Source: Clostridia bacterium
Lineage (GTDB): Bacteria > Bacillota > DTU025
Reading direction: 5' to 3'
Assembly (NCBI GenBank): GCA_034926675.1
Contig: JAYFQW010000002.1
Coordinates: 34,365 to 98,364, forward strand
Length of the DNA: 64,000 nt
Position 1 is the first letter of the stretch. Each line of letters starts with the position of its first letter. The notes below the pieces were generated by a model. That model was not told where the DNA came from. It saw nothing but the letters and a program-made list of their open reading frames with translations, and did no database searches. The translations under genes were made by a program, and so were the position numbers. Shown piece by piece: positions 1 to 8,770 of the stretch.

Positions 1-1642
1 TGTATACGAACATGAACGGAACAATGAACCCTGCCATGCCCAGTTTCCACGCACTCCAGCCAGTCTGCATCGGGTTGGCGTCCGCTATGCCGGCTGCAGC
101 GTAGGCCGCCATGGCCACGGGAGGCGTGATGAACGACAGACACGCGAAGTAGAATACGAACAGGTGCGCGGCTAGGGGCTGAACGCCCAGTGAGATCAGG
201 GCCGGCGCGCCGAGCACCGCGGTGATGATGTACGCCGCCGTCGTCGGCAGGCCCATTCCCAGGACTATGCAGGCCAGCATCGTGTAGAGAAGCGTCATCG
301 GCAGCGATCCCCGTGCCAGGTCGATTACTACCTGAGAGAACCGAACGCCGATCCCCGTAAGAGACACAACTCCGATAACGATGCCCGCTGCGCCGCATGC
401 CGTGGCGACAGGAACCAACGTCTTTCCGCCGACCTCGAGCGCCTCTACGAGTTCCTTCCATGGGAAACGCCGTTCGCGCAGGTAGTAGTTGAGGCAGCTC
501 ACGGCGACAGTGACAGCCACCGTCCAGATCCCGGCCTTCATAGGAGACCACTGCAATGCGACGAGCATGATGACCAGGCAGACCAGTGGCACTAGAAGGT
601 ACCAGCCCTGCTTGAGAGTGGGTCCAACTTTGGGCAGTTCCTCTTTGGGAAGGCCCTTGAGGCCAAGCCGGTCGGCGCGTAGATACACCTGAACTGATGC
701 CGAGATATAGTAGAGTACGGCTGGGAGAAGTGCGGCAATGCATATCTTCCAGTATTGCACCTCGATCATCTCGGCCATGACGAAGGCCGCCGCACCCATA
801 ACCGGCGGCATGATCTGCCCACCTGTGGAGGCTACAGCCTCGACCGCCCCCGCAAAAGCAGGCTGGTATCCAAGGCTCTTCATCAGAGGAATGGTGAATG
901 TGCCAGTGGTTACTACGTTCGCCACGGCTGAACCCGATATTGTGCCCATCGCCGCGCTGGAAATCACGGCTACCTGAGCCGGGCCGCCCTTACGGTGCCC
1001 CGCCACGGCAGATGAGAGGTCAAGAAAGAACTTGGCCCCGCCGAGTGTCTCCAGAAACGAGCCGAACAGTATGAAGACAGCGACGAATGTGGCCGACGCA
1101 GCCATTGGAGTGCCCAGTATTCCTTCTGTAGTCCATGACAGTGTCTCGACCAGGCGCCAGACATCGTAGCCCTTGTGGGCGATGACCTCTGGTAGGTAAG
1201 GGCCGAGAAGAGCATAGGCCAGGGCAACTAGAGCGACGATGACCAGAGGCCAACCCACGGTTCGGCGCGTTGCTTCGAGTACCAATACCATCAACAATAG
1301 GCCTGTCCACTGTTCCAGTCTGGTAATCCCCCAGATACCACGGTTCAGCACTAAGTCCGGGTTAAGTTGTGCGATGAAGTAGACTCCAAGAACTGCGGTC
1401 ACTGCTGCAATGAGGAGATTCCACCGCGAAACCGCGGTGGAACCTCTGTGCTGTTTTCCATTGGCGCCATACAACAAGAACGTCAGCAGCAATGCTCCGA
1501 ACAAGTGCACGAACCGCTGTATCATGGGGGAAAGGGTTCCGTAGAACGCTGTCAGCAGTTGAAACGCTGCAAGCGCCAGGGCTACTGCTGTTGCTGCGAC
1601 TGCCGGATAGGTTCTAAGCCACGACTTGCCCGACGGACCCAT
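1..1642 (-). CDS. TRAP transporter fused permease (DctQM-type), C-terminus beyond window edge
   Basis: Integral membrane subunit that couples sodium or proton gradients to solute uptake with a TAXI binding protein. Reading the minus strand from ATG at 1642 gives 547 codons still open at base 1; the family is usually 620-680 residues, so the end lies outside. The start follows the TAXI gene by 61 bp. Multiple hydrophobic segments are visible, with the DctM-like signatures GLPTTAAYIITAVL and FITPPVAMAAYAAAGIA near the end and GTISGSAVANVVTTG in the middle. The first third corresponds to the fused DctQ-like part. Substrate is unknown; TAXI systems often take dicarboxylates or amino acids. The family call is secure. 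Confidence 0.93.
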   Translation of the reverse strand, partial: MGPSGKSWLRTYPAVAATAVALALAAFQLLTAFYGTLSPMIQRFVHLFGALLLTFLLYGANGKQHRGSTAVSRWNLLIAAVTAVLGVYFIAQLNPDLVLNRGIWGITRLEQWTGLLLMVLVLEATRRTVGWPLVIVALVALAYALLGPYLPEVIAHKGYDVWRLVETLSWTTEGILGTPMAASATFVAVFILFGSFLETLGGAKFFLDLSSAVAGHRKGGPAQVAVISSAAMGTISGSAVANVVTTGTFTIPLMKSLGYQPAFAGAVEAVASTGGQIMPPVMGAAAFVMAEMIEVQYWKICIAALLPAVLYYISASVQVYLRADRLGLKGLPKEELPKVGPTLKQGWYLLVPLVCLVIMLVALQWSPMKAGIWTVAVTVAVSCLNYYLRERRFPWKELVEALEVGGKTLVPVATACGAAGIVIGVVSLTGIGVRFSQVVIDLARGSLPMTLLYTMLACIVLGMGLPTTAAYIITAVLGAPALISLGVQPLAAHLFVFYFACLSFITPPVAMAAYAAAGIADANPMQTGWSAWKLGMAGFIVPFMFVY

Positions 1643-1703
1643 CAGATTCCCCTCCGTTAAGACCTTTTCTTACCGCGCGTTCCGCTCCTTGTGCCCTTTG
1701 TGC

Positions 1704-2699
1704 TCACCTATTCGGTTTGAGCGCGTCGGGCACTTTCATACCCTTCGACTCAAAGAACTTGACAGCTCCAGGATGAAGCGGAACCGCTATTCCGTCGAGC
1801 GCGTCATCCAGGGTTACCTGCCTGTCTACCGAGGCGTGCGAGTTGCGCCATTCGTTTCGGTTGGAGAAGATCACGTCGAGAAGATGAAAAACGTCGTCAT
1901 CGGAGAACTTGGCATTCTTGTGCGTGAACATGATGACCCGGCTATAGGGGGTGAAGACGTCGTAGTTCACGCCAGAGTAGGTCCCTGCCTCGATCTTGGC
2001 CTTCAAGAAGTACGGATGTTCTTTGTAGAACTTGTCATCGGCTATGGACAGCATCCGAACCTTGAACGAAGTGGTGAGATCGAGCAGGGCAGCCGATTTC
2101 AGCGGATGAGTGCATATCATAGCGTCGAGCGTGCCGTCCCGTAGTGCGCTGACCATCTCAGAGTCAGTGATGTACGACGGTTTGACATTCTTGTAGTCCA
2201 GGCCGTAGTAGGCCAGAACCATGCGGGCATCCACCTCGCCGCCGGAGCCTGGGGAGCCCACTCCGACCCGCCTGCCCTTAAGATCGGCCACCGATTTGAC
2301 CGGGCTGCCGGCGGGAACGAAGATCTGAACCCATGACCCGACAGTTGCGAACAGCGCCTGGAGCCCTTCGGCTTTCTTTCCCTGGAATATCTCAGTGCCT
2401 GTGTAGGCGAAGCTTGCTATCTCGCTCTGGGATATTCCCCATTCAACCTTGCCCTCGTCCATGTTTCTGATGTTCGCAACAGATGCCGCGCTCGACTCCG
2501 CGCTTGCAACGAACCTGTCGGAATGCTTGTTGATTGTCTCCGCCATTGCAACGCCCATAGGATACAGCGCGCCCGCCGTGCCTGCAGTCGCGATCACGAA
2601 CCGACGCTTCGGGGCCGCCATCGCAGCGGTTCCCAGCAGTGTCATGCTTGCGAGGACCATTACGCAGATGAGCCTTCTTGTCATGCCATTCATTCTCAT
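1704..2699 (-). CDS. TAXI-family TRAP transporter solute-binding protein
   Basis: Periplasmic or extracytoplasmic receptor that delivers substrate to the fused permease next door. The 331-residue product starts at ATG 2699, nine bases after an AGGAGG site. Residues 1-29 form a Sec signal peptide ending in AMA-AP with no lipobox cysteine. The mature part carries the TAXI pattern FVIATAGTAGALYPMG and GSPGSGGEVDARMVL, which contact ligand in this family. Length matches the family (about 320-340). It lies between the EPSP synthase gene and the permease on one strand, suggesting one transcript. Substrate cannot be read from sequence. Confidence 0.93.
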   Translation of the reverse strand: MRMNGMTRRLICVMVLASMTLLGTAAMAAPKRRFVIATAGTAGALYPMGVAMAETINKHSDRFVASAESSAASVANIRNMDEGKVEWGISQSEIASFAYTGTEIFQGKKAEGLQALFATVGSWVQIFVPAGSPVKSVADLKGRRVGVGSPGSGGEVDARMVLAYYGLDYKNVKPSYITDSEMVSALRDGTLDAMICTHPLKSAALLDLTTSFKVRMLSIADDKFYKEHPYFLKAKIEAGTYSGVNYDVFTPYSRVIMFTHKNAKFSDDDVFHLLDVIFSNRNEWRNSHASVDRQVTLDDALDGIAVPLHPGAVKFFESKGMKVPDALKPNR

Positions 2700-2745
2700 G
2701 GAATTCCGCCTCCTACTAGTAGTGCATGTGGTGCATGCTTACTCC

Positions 2746-2773
2746 ACTGTGGACTGACTACTGTAGACTGACT
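2746..2773. repeat. Adjacent 14-bp direct repeat between EPSPS and TAXI genes
   Basis: ACTGTGGACTGACT (2746-2759) is followed immediately by ACTGTAGACTGACT (2760-2773), one mismatch. A second short duplication, GTGCATG twice, lies just beside it at about 2722-2738. The repeats fall in the 100-bp gap between the two genes, where a regulator site or an attenuator could sit. Function is unknown. Confidence 0.6.
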
Positions 2774-2799
2774 CCAGTATTGGCCTGCCTCAACATGGA

Positions 2800-4110
2800 C
2801 TACCTTGCGTACTCCGGTTCCCCCTCAAGTTCAAACGGCGCTCCCAGGGAGGTCATGACCTCGAAGAATGTGGGGAAAGACACTCCTACATACTCAGCAT
2901 TGCTAATGGTCGTAGTTCCGCTGGCGACCAGAGCCGCGCAGGCCGAGGCCATCACAATGCGATGATCATGCCTTCCATCTATCTGCGCGCCCTTCAGTTC
3001 GCTTCGCTCGATGACCAGCCTGTCATCAGCCTCCCAGTATAGCTTGCCGCCCATCTTGAGCAGCTCTTCGTAGATCGACCTTGGGCGGTCAGTCTCCTTC
3101 AGCCTTGAAGCGTGCAGGTTATAGAGCACGGTGCGCCCCTCGGCCTGGGCGCCCAGCACCGCCAGGATGGGGGGTGCATCTGGGATATCGCCACAGTCGA
3201 TCTCCATGCCATGCAGGGTTTTGCCGCCGCGCACACGTATGCCGCCCTGGCCATCGTTCTTGACCTCTACATCGGCGCCCATATCTCTGAGAATGCGGAT
3301 AATGTCCTTGTCTCCCTGTGCATCGAACATGTCCAGACCGTGCAGGGTGATATCCGAATCCGTGATCGCCGCCGACACCAGTGGGAAGCATGCCGATTCC
3401 CAGTCGGAGGGAACAGATCCTTCAAAGGCCTTGTATCTCTGGCCTCCAGGCACATTGAAGAGCTTCCAGTCGGTGTTGGTGAACTGCACGCCGAGACGAT
3501 CAAGCCAGCGCAGGGTCATGTCAATGTATGGCTTTTCCTGCAGGTTGTCGACTTCGACAGTAATGCCCTTCTCGGTGAGCGGACCGATCATCAGCAGGGG
3601 AGTGAGCCACTGCGAGTTGACCCCGGGAAGACTGGTCGAGCCGCCCACTACAGGGCCGCTGCAGACGATAGGCGCCGTGCCCGAATTGGGTCGTGTCGTG
3701 AAGGATCTAGCGCCCAGATCATTCAGGGCCTTCACCAGTGGGCCCGAAGGTCTGCGCCTTATCTGATAGTCGCCGGTCACCACGGCCCAGCCGTTCCTGA
3801 CGTGGCTTGCCACCGCAGTGATGATGTAGAGAGTGGTGCCGCTGTTGCCCACGTTCAGTATGTCGGACGGAGCATCGAGATCCGGGCCTACGCCGTCGAC
3901 AACCCAGGCGTCGCTGCCAACTTCGATCTTGGCGCCCAGAGTGCGGCACACCTCAACCGTTGAATAGCAATCCACACTGTGTACCGGGTTATGGATCACA
4001 GATCTTCCTGGAGCAAGCGTTGCTAACACGACAGCCCTGGTGGTGTTGGACTTGGAGCCCGAAATGGTAGCCTCTCCGCGTAGGACTCCGGACCTTGCTG
4101 TACACTGCAT
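2800..4110 (-). CDS. EPSP synthase family enolpyruvyl transferase, divergent paralogue
   Basis: Member of the AroA family, which transfers enolpyruvate from PEP to shikimate-3-phosphate. Start chosen at ATG 4110 because AGGAGGG lies upstream and the protein (436 residues) then begins at the usual family N-terminus. Key residues seen: SGSKSNTTR (18-25, phosphate and PEP loop), GNSGT (88-92), RRRPSG (118-123), NSQWLTPLLM (165-174), catalytic D311, RLKETDR (336-342), HDHR (381-384). The arginine that normally ends the GNAGTAMR loop is Y95, and the NSQW segment differs from the usual SSQ. It sits alone with a regulator and a TRAP transporter, not with shikimate genes, so it may act on another substrate or be a second EPSPS. 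Family is certain, substrate is not. Confidence 0.88.
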   Translation of the reverse strand: MQCTARSGVLRGEATISGSKSNTTRAVVLATLAPGRSVIHNPVHSVDCYSTVEVCRTLGAKIEVGSDAWVVDGVGPDLDAPSDILNVGNSGTTLYIITAVASHVRNGWAVVTGDYQIRRRPSGPLVKALNDLGARSFTTRPNSGTAPIVCSGPVVGGSTSLPGVNSQWLTPLLMIGPLTEKGITVEVDNLQEKPYIDMTLRWLDRLGVQFTNTDWKLFNVPGGQRYKAFEGSVPSDWESACFPLVSAAITDSDITLHGLDMFDAQGDKDIIRILRDMGADVEVKNDGQGGIRVRGGKTLHGMEIDCGDIPDAPPILAVLGAQAEGRTVLYNLHASRLKETDRPRSIYEELLKMGGKLYWEADDRLVIERSELKGAQIDGRHDHRIVMASACAALVASGTTTISNAEYVGVSFPTFFEVMTSLGAPFELEGEPEYAR

Positions 4111-4165
4111 TGCTGCGGACCCTCCTGTCTTCTGGACTGTGTTTGATGCCTTTTCGGTTGTGCGC

Positions 4166-5029
4166 CTATTCATGCAGTTGCCCGCGGACGAGCACTGCCC
4201 GGTACCCCATGAGCTTTGACAACTCCGCCGCGGAAGCACGGACCGCGTTCAGATCCCTGGCACAAACGTCATCATTCCACGTAGCGGTGGGCATGAGCAC
4301 GGCGAGACCCGCGACCACTCTTCCGTCGACCCCCATGATCGGCGCAGCAACCCCTGCGACTCCATCGGTCGTCTCATCCACGGCGATGGCGTAGCCAGAC
4401 TGACGCACCCTGGCCAGTTCTGCGATGAACTCCTCCTCCGAAACAAAGGCCCGGCGAGCGCGCTTCACCAGTGGGCTTGCCTTAAGCACCTCACGAACAT
4501 GTTGTTCAGGCGTGTAGGCCAAGAGGAGTTTGCCGAGGATTCCGTAGTTGATGGGCCTCACCTGACCCACCTCGGATACTACTCGCAACGGGGCCCGACT
4601 GTCGCGTCGGTCCACATACACCAGTTCGCCATCTTCAATCACGCCAAGGAGAACAGTTCCAGAGGTGCTGGCTGCCAACGCGTCCAGCACTGGCTGTGCC
4701 TTTTCCCTGAGAGTAAAGCCCGATAGCACGATGGCTCCACGCTCCAGCACATGAAGGCCTAGGGAGTAGATTCCAGTTCGCTCGTCTTGCCTCAACCATC
4801 CTCGCCGCTGCAGCACCCTGATAAGTCGATGAGTGGTCGGCACAGGCAGATCAACAGCCCGCGCGATCTCAGTCAGTGTGAGTTCCCTCTGCTGGAAGCT
4901 GAAGCAATCCAATATGTCAAAAGCGCGTTCAACCGAGCGTACGGTCTTAGCGCCAGTTTCATCCGGAGATACGGCTACGCTTGATCGACATTCCGCTGTT
5001 CCCGATTCCCTGTCATCCCTGGCGGACAT
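4166..5029 (-). CDS. IclR family transcriptional regulator
   Basis: DNA-binding regulator with an N-terminal winged helix-turn-helix (residues about 25-85, including LTEIARAVDLPVPTTHRLIR) and a C-terminal IclR effector domain (about 100-280). Start is placed at ATG 5029 (287 residues, family norm 250-290); the frame stays open far upstream but those residues do not resemble the family. The ribosome site, GGTGGTGAG, is weak. It lies 55 bp upstream of the EPSPS-family gene and reads the same way, so it probably controls that gene and the TAXI TRAP transporter. IclR members usually bind small aromatic or organic acids. Confidence 0.9.
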   Translation of the reverse strand: MSARDDRESGTAECRSSVAVSPDETGAKTVRSVERAFDILDCFSFQQRELTLTEIARAVDLPVPTTHRLIRVLQRRGWLRQDERTGIYSLGLHVLERGAIVLSGFTLREKAQPVLDALAASTSGTVLLGVIEDGELVYVDRRDSRAPLRVVSEVGQVRPINYGILGKLLLAYTPEQHVREVLKASPLVKRARRAFVSEEEFIAELARVRQSGYAIAVDETTDGVAGVAAPIMGVDGRVVAGLAVLMPTATWNDDVCARDLNAVRASAAELSKLMGYRAVLVRGQLHE

Positions 5030-5539
5030 GCTCACCACCGACTTCCACTCTGTGAAATAGCCTTTCGCTCTGTGACATTCTGATATTTCGATTCGTCTTC
5101 TCAAACTCCTTCTATCCCCAGGAATTTTCGCATACTCACTCTTGGCCGGTTCTCTGGCAGCGCTGATGGGTTCCTGTAGGGCAGGCTGATTCCCGCGACG
5201 GCATCGGGGCAAATTGGCTGGATTCAGGAATGGAGAACACCCAGCCAGGCATGATAGGCATCCAACTCCGAGTGAACCCAACCAAGCTCGCGCGGTATGG
5301 AGTGAAGATAGCGACGCAGGGCATAGGCCGGAAGGCATGCACCTGGCCTTACTTCTATACTGTGAGTAATATAGAGAGTCAACTAGGTTCCGTAGGATGG
5401 GAACCAGATTGGAGTCTCCTGGTCCAAGTGGTCGAGGCAGCTCCGCCGAAACAGACAGACGATCAATTGGGGCAGCATTGCTCAAAGGCTGCCGTAGAGA
5501 AGCTGCAGACCAGGATGGCGAGTTGCCTGCTGGCTTACC
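5030..5539. other. 510-bp intergenic region, no gene recognised
   Basis: Lies between the DUF2804 gene and the IclR gene, both on the minus strand. Open frames cross it on both strands, but none has family-like sequence with a ribosome site. It presumably holds the IclR promoter; I could not identify convincing -35 and -10 boxes. Confidence 0.5.
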
Positions 5540-6562
5540 CTACCATCTGTTCCTCACCTTCTCGGCAAATCCTAGGAAGTCCGCAACCTGAAGAACAGCG
5601 CCGTCATCCAAAACCGCCTTCCCGGTGAACCTCCCGAATACCTGATGCTGCGTGGACTCGATGAAGACCGCGTTCGTGCTCGCGAACCTATCCACGATAG
5701 GCAAGAAGTCCATTTCGAATCTGTGATCGTTCGATGTGAACGTCCACGGCGCCAGGTAATCATCGTGTGGAATCAGGAACTCCACCTGGTCAAGCTTGTG
5801 GGCCTTGTTCTTGTAGAAGATCATATTCTCCGACGCGGCGGACGTATCTCCGAACCCGTATCCAATGTTGAAGCCGAATGGTTCGCCGTCCAGGACTCCC
5901 GAGGCCGAACCCCAATACCAGGTGTTAGAGTATGTCCACACTCCTCTGCCCCAGTCTAGGACGCCGAAGGCCTTTCTTGCCTCAAACACCCTCTCCTCGC
6001 TGCCGATCGTGATGCGCCCCTGCGCCGGCATGCAGTTGATCTTCTGGTTATAGTAGAAGGCGCGCGGCGCTCCAGCGAACGGAGTCACGATCGCCATGGA
6101 ATCCGATGGATCAGGTTGCGTCAGTTCGATGTGCGCAATCAGGGATCTGCCGTGGTCGAAATTCGGGAAGTCGGCATCTATCACCCTGCGCTGGCCGTCC
6201 TTCTCGAAGCGCACCTTCGCCGCCTTGTTCTCGAAGACGACATCTCCATCTGTCGATGTGGGCGGCATGTTGAATCTGCCGAGCGGAAACGCCGTGGTCA
6301 CGGTCTTAGTGACATTGTACGGTCTATCAAAATCCAGATAGCTGGCTGATGCCGTGCCCATGAACCCGATGTCGGCAACCGTGAACGCCACGCCAAAGGA
6401 GTCAGAGAGAACGCAGTAGTAGTCCCACTCCTTGATCCGTAGCCCCGACGCCTTGATCCGTCGCCGATCATACCGCAAGAGCAAGTCCTTGGCCCAGCCC
6501 ACCTGCATCAGACGTCCAGTATCGTCGTGCAAGTCAGACGCTTTGGTGATCTCCCTCTGCAT
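5540..6562 (-). CDS. DUF2804 family protein
   Basis: A 340-residue soluble protein of the DUF2804 family, function unknown. Features typical of the family are the central FGVLDWGRGVWTYSNTWYW region (about residues 198-216) and SGVLDGEPFGFNIGYGFGD that follows. No signal peptide or membrane segment. The predicted fold is rich in beta strands and many members are annotated as lipocalin-like or hydroxyneurosporene-dehydrogenase-like. Start at ATG 6562 follows GGGGGAGAG. The neighbouring DegV gene reads the other way, leaving a 134-bp divergent promoter region. No pathway can be inferred. Confidence 0.85.
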   Translation of the reverse strand: MQREITKASDLHDDTGRLMQVGWAKDLLLRYDRRRIKASGLRIKEWDYYCVLSDSFGVAFTVADIGFMGTASASYLDFDRPYNVTKTVTTAFPLGRFNMPPTSTDGDVVFENKAAKVRFEKDGQRRVIDADFPNFDHGRSLIAHIELTQPDPSDSMAIVTPFAGAPRAFYYNQKINCMPAQGRITIGSEERVFEARKAFGVLDWGRGVWTYSNTWYWGSASGVLDGEPFGFNIGYGFGDTSAASENMIFYKNKAHKLDQVEFLIPHDDYLAPWTFTSNDHRFEMDFLPIVDRFASTNAVFIESTQHQVFGRFTGKAVLDDGAVLQVADFLGFAEKVRNRW

Positions 6563-6696
6563 GCGCCCACTCTCCCCCTCACTTGGATTCAGTTGTACAG
6601 CCGCCGAGCGCCGCCAGGCGAGGCAACTGCACCGCTAAGGAAAATACTATCATTGGCGCCGACGCAACGCCACTCACCATCTGGAGGCACGAGTAG

Positions 6697-7560
6697 ATGC
6701 ACATAGTAACCGATAGTGGGGCGGACTTCCTGCCCGAGCAGCTCGGCGGCAGCGAGATGAGCATGGCTTCTCTAACCCTCACTATTGCAGGGCGCACCTA
6801 CAGAAGCGGTGTGGACATCACATCTGAGGAGTTCTACCGCCTGCTGCGCGACACCCAGAGTTTCGCAGCGACATCTCAACCGTCGCCAGGCGACTTCTCC
6901 GACATTTATCGGCGGTTGGCAGAGTCCGATAGGGAGATCCTCTCCATCCATATGTCATCAGGGTTGAGCGGCACGCTGAACGCTGCCCGGCTGGGCGCTG
7001 CGGCCGTGCCCAAAGCCGACGTTGCCTTCTACGACACGCGCACCCTCTCGGCAGGTTTGGGCTGGCACGTTGAAATGGCCCTCCGCGCAATGCGAGCCGG
7101 CTGGAGCAGAGAGCGCATCCTGTCGATGCTCGAGCAGGTCTCATCCGCCACGGAAACGCTTTTCACCCTCCCGACGCTCAGGTATCTGATCCATGGGGGA
7201 CGCATCAGCCATCTCAAAGGCCTTCTAGCTCAGGTGCTCGACATCAAGCCCGTGATCGGCGTGGAGAAGAAGGGCGGAACCTACGTCACCCGGGGCCAGG
7301 CAAGGACCTTCGGCAGAGCATTGATTCGCCTTGTGGACATCGCAGCGGACATGGTTGAGAAAGAAGCCGAGATCAGAGCACAGATAGTGCACGGCTACAA
7401 CCCCGAGGGCGTGGCCAAGCTCCGAGCGGAAGTTGAGAAGCGTTTCACCGTCAGGTGGGTTGGAACAACTCAGATCGCTCCCGTGCTCGGTGCGCATACA
7501 GGCCCGGGCGTAGTCGGGCTGATCTTCGCGCCCGAGAAGGCGCTGCCATTCATCCCATAG
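6697..7560 (+). CDS. DegV family fatty-acid-binding protein
   Basis: DegV (FakB-like) proteins bind a fatty acid and, in Bacillota, present it to the kinase FakA for phosphorylation and phospholipid synthesis. The 287-residue product starts at ATG 6697 after GGAGG. Diagnostic motifs are the N-terminal VTDSGADF (residues 4-11), TSQPSPGDF (about 60-68) and the ligand-headgroup motif SSGLSGT (about 87-93). HTGPGVVGLIF near the C-terminus is also typical. Length equals the family norm (about 280). No FakA is present here. Function as a fatty acid carrier is by family only. Confidence 0.92.
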   Translation: MHIVTDSGADFLPEQLGGSEMSMASLTLTIAGRTYRSGVDITSEEFYRLLRDTQSFAATSQPSPGDFSDIYRRLAESDREILSIHMSSGLSGTLNAARLGAAAVPKADVAFYDTRTLSAGLGWHVEMALRAMRAGWSRERILSMLEQVSSATETLFTLPTLRYLIHGGRISHLKGLLAQVLDIKPVIGVEKKGGTYVTRGQARTFGRALIRLVDIAADMVEKEAEIRAQIVHGYNPEGVAKLRAEVEKRFTVRWVGTTQIAPVLGAHTGPGVVGLIFAPEKALPFIP

Positions 7561-7641
7561 CAGGAGGCCAACAGCAAAGGCAGCAATGATTTGGGGATCT
7601 ACTGCCTAGCATATAAGGCACATGGGCCATCGTTGTCTGCC

Positions 7642-8013
7642 CTACTCTGCGTCAAGTTGGTGTTCCAGGATCTCTCTGATTCGTCGTTCGAGCTCTTCCA
7701 GATCAAGAGCAGCCTCTTCTTTGATGCTCTTCCGTAACATTGGGCCAATCTGCTCAATGTCATCTAGGAGGTCCTGAATAAGCTCAAGGGCAGCCGTAGC
7801 TTCCAGGACTTCTGTTGGGGTCTTCACAATACTTGCGAGAATCGAAGTTTCGGTTCTTGAGGCGATAAGAGGGGTGGGCAGCTGTTCAACGTACACCTTG
7901 GTACGACGGCCGGGTCCTCGTTCGTCTTCTATGGGATCGAGGGCGATGATTCTGTCCGAACGTACATATTTGCCATAGCCCAAAGGAACGATAGCCTGTT
8001 CCCTGATTTCCAC
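7642..8013 (-). CDS. RemA/DUF370-like protein with C-terminal helical extension
   Basis: The first half (VPLGYGKYVRSDRIIALDPIE, then GRRTKVYVEQL and ASRTETSILASIV) resembles the DUF370/RemA fold, whose prototype in Bacillus activates matrix genes and binds DNA as a ring. After about residue 75 a charged, probably coiled-coil region follows, which standard RemA (about 85 residues) lacks. I prefer a GTG start at 8013 (123 residues) because AGGGAG lies ten bases upstream and the protein then begins at the domain. A longer frame from GTG 8145 (167 residues) is possible. It converges with the DegV gene and shares a strand with the FMN-binding gene upstream. Confidence 0.65.
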   Translation of the reverse strand: MEIREQAIVPLGYGKYVRSDRIIALDPIEDERGPGRRTKVYVEQLPTPLIASRTETSILASIVKTPTEVLEATAALELIQDLLDDIEQIGPMLRKSIKEEAALDLEELERRIREILEHQLDAE

Positions 8014-8160
8014 ATAACTCACGCTCCCTGCCTGCTCCCGATTAGGCTTTCCAGGGCCCACATGCACTAATCGTCGCAATCCGTGTTCTTCGTCAGTGAT
8101 AAGACAGCGCAGGTCATGTGCCATGGCAAAGTGGCGATGAGTCACATGGACTCACGTGGG

Positions 8161-8550
8161 TCAGCGCCGCTGCTTGGTTTCGACAAGTGCGTTCTCGACT
8201 GCCTTGAGAAAGGCCTTAGTTGTGATAGTCGCTCCACTGACCGTGTCCACCTGGAGAGACTGGGCTTCGATGACTTCGTTGATGGCCTTGCGCGTCACCT
8301 CGGACTGGTACTGGATGTCCCGAACGACATCAATTGCAGTCACCCTGCCCGACGCCACCGTAACCTTAACCTTGTTGGACCAGCGCCCACCCTTGTACTG
8401 CCCTGTGTATACGCCATCCCTGAGCCCTGAAAAGTCCACGGCACTAATGAGAAGGCTTTTGATCCCCCTCCTACCGACCATGTCGCGTATGACCGCTCCT
8501 CCGATTACGGCAACCAATCCAGTGACAATCCAGAACATTATCTTCAGCAT
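8161..8550 (-). CDS. Membrane-anchored FMN-binding domain protein
   Basis: A 129-residue protein with one N-terminal membrane helix (residues 4-23) and an FMN-binding domain as in RnfG/NqrC and related extracytoplasmic electron carriers. The motif VSGATITTKAF contains the SGATxT sequence, whose last threonine is covalently flavinylated by ApbE in characterised members. Start is set at ATG 8550, after AGAGGA; a start twelve codons upstream has no ribosome site. Located upstream of the RemA-like gene on the same strand. It probably shuttles electrons at the outer face of the membrane; partner unknown. Confidence 0.85.
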   Translation of the reverse strand: MLKIMFWIVTGLVAVIGGAVIRDMVGRRGIKSLLISAVDFSGLRDGVYTGQYKGGRWSNKVKVTVASGRVTAIDVVRDIQYQSEVTRKAINEVIEAQSLQVDTVSGATITTKAFLKAVENALVETKQRR

Positions 8551-8770
8551 CTTGTCCTCTCCCCTCTGTAAATGGATAGTGTTCAATCGCGCCCCTCTTA
8601 CCAGCAGGAAAGCAACCTTTCAGGCATCTGTCCCGCCTCGGGCGCCCGCGCAAATGCCTTCAAGCTAAGCAGCATTTCGCTCGATCCCGGAGGAGCGTTC
8701 CTGTTCACTGTCTGCGTACTGCTATGCCACTATTCGATGTTCGTCGGTCTGCACCTTTCGTCAACCGCCC

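Noticed and set aside
1626..2144. 172-codon plus-strand frame opposite the TAXI gene
   Set aside because: Antisense shadow of a clearly conserved gene; no ribosome site or family pattern.
3112..3963. 283-codon plus-strand frame opposite the EPSPS gene
   Set aside because: Mirror frame of a well-supported enzyme in GC-rich DNA; composition not protein-like.
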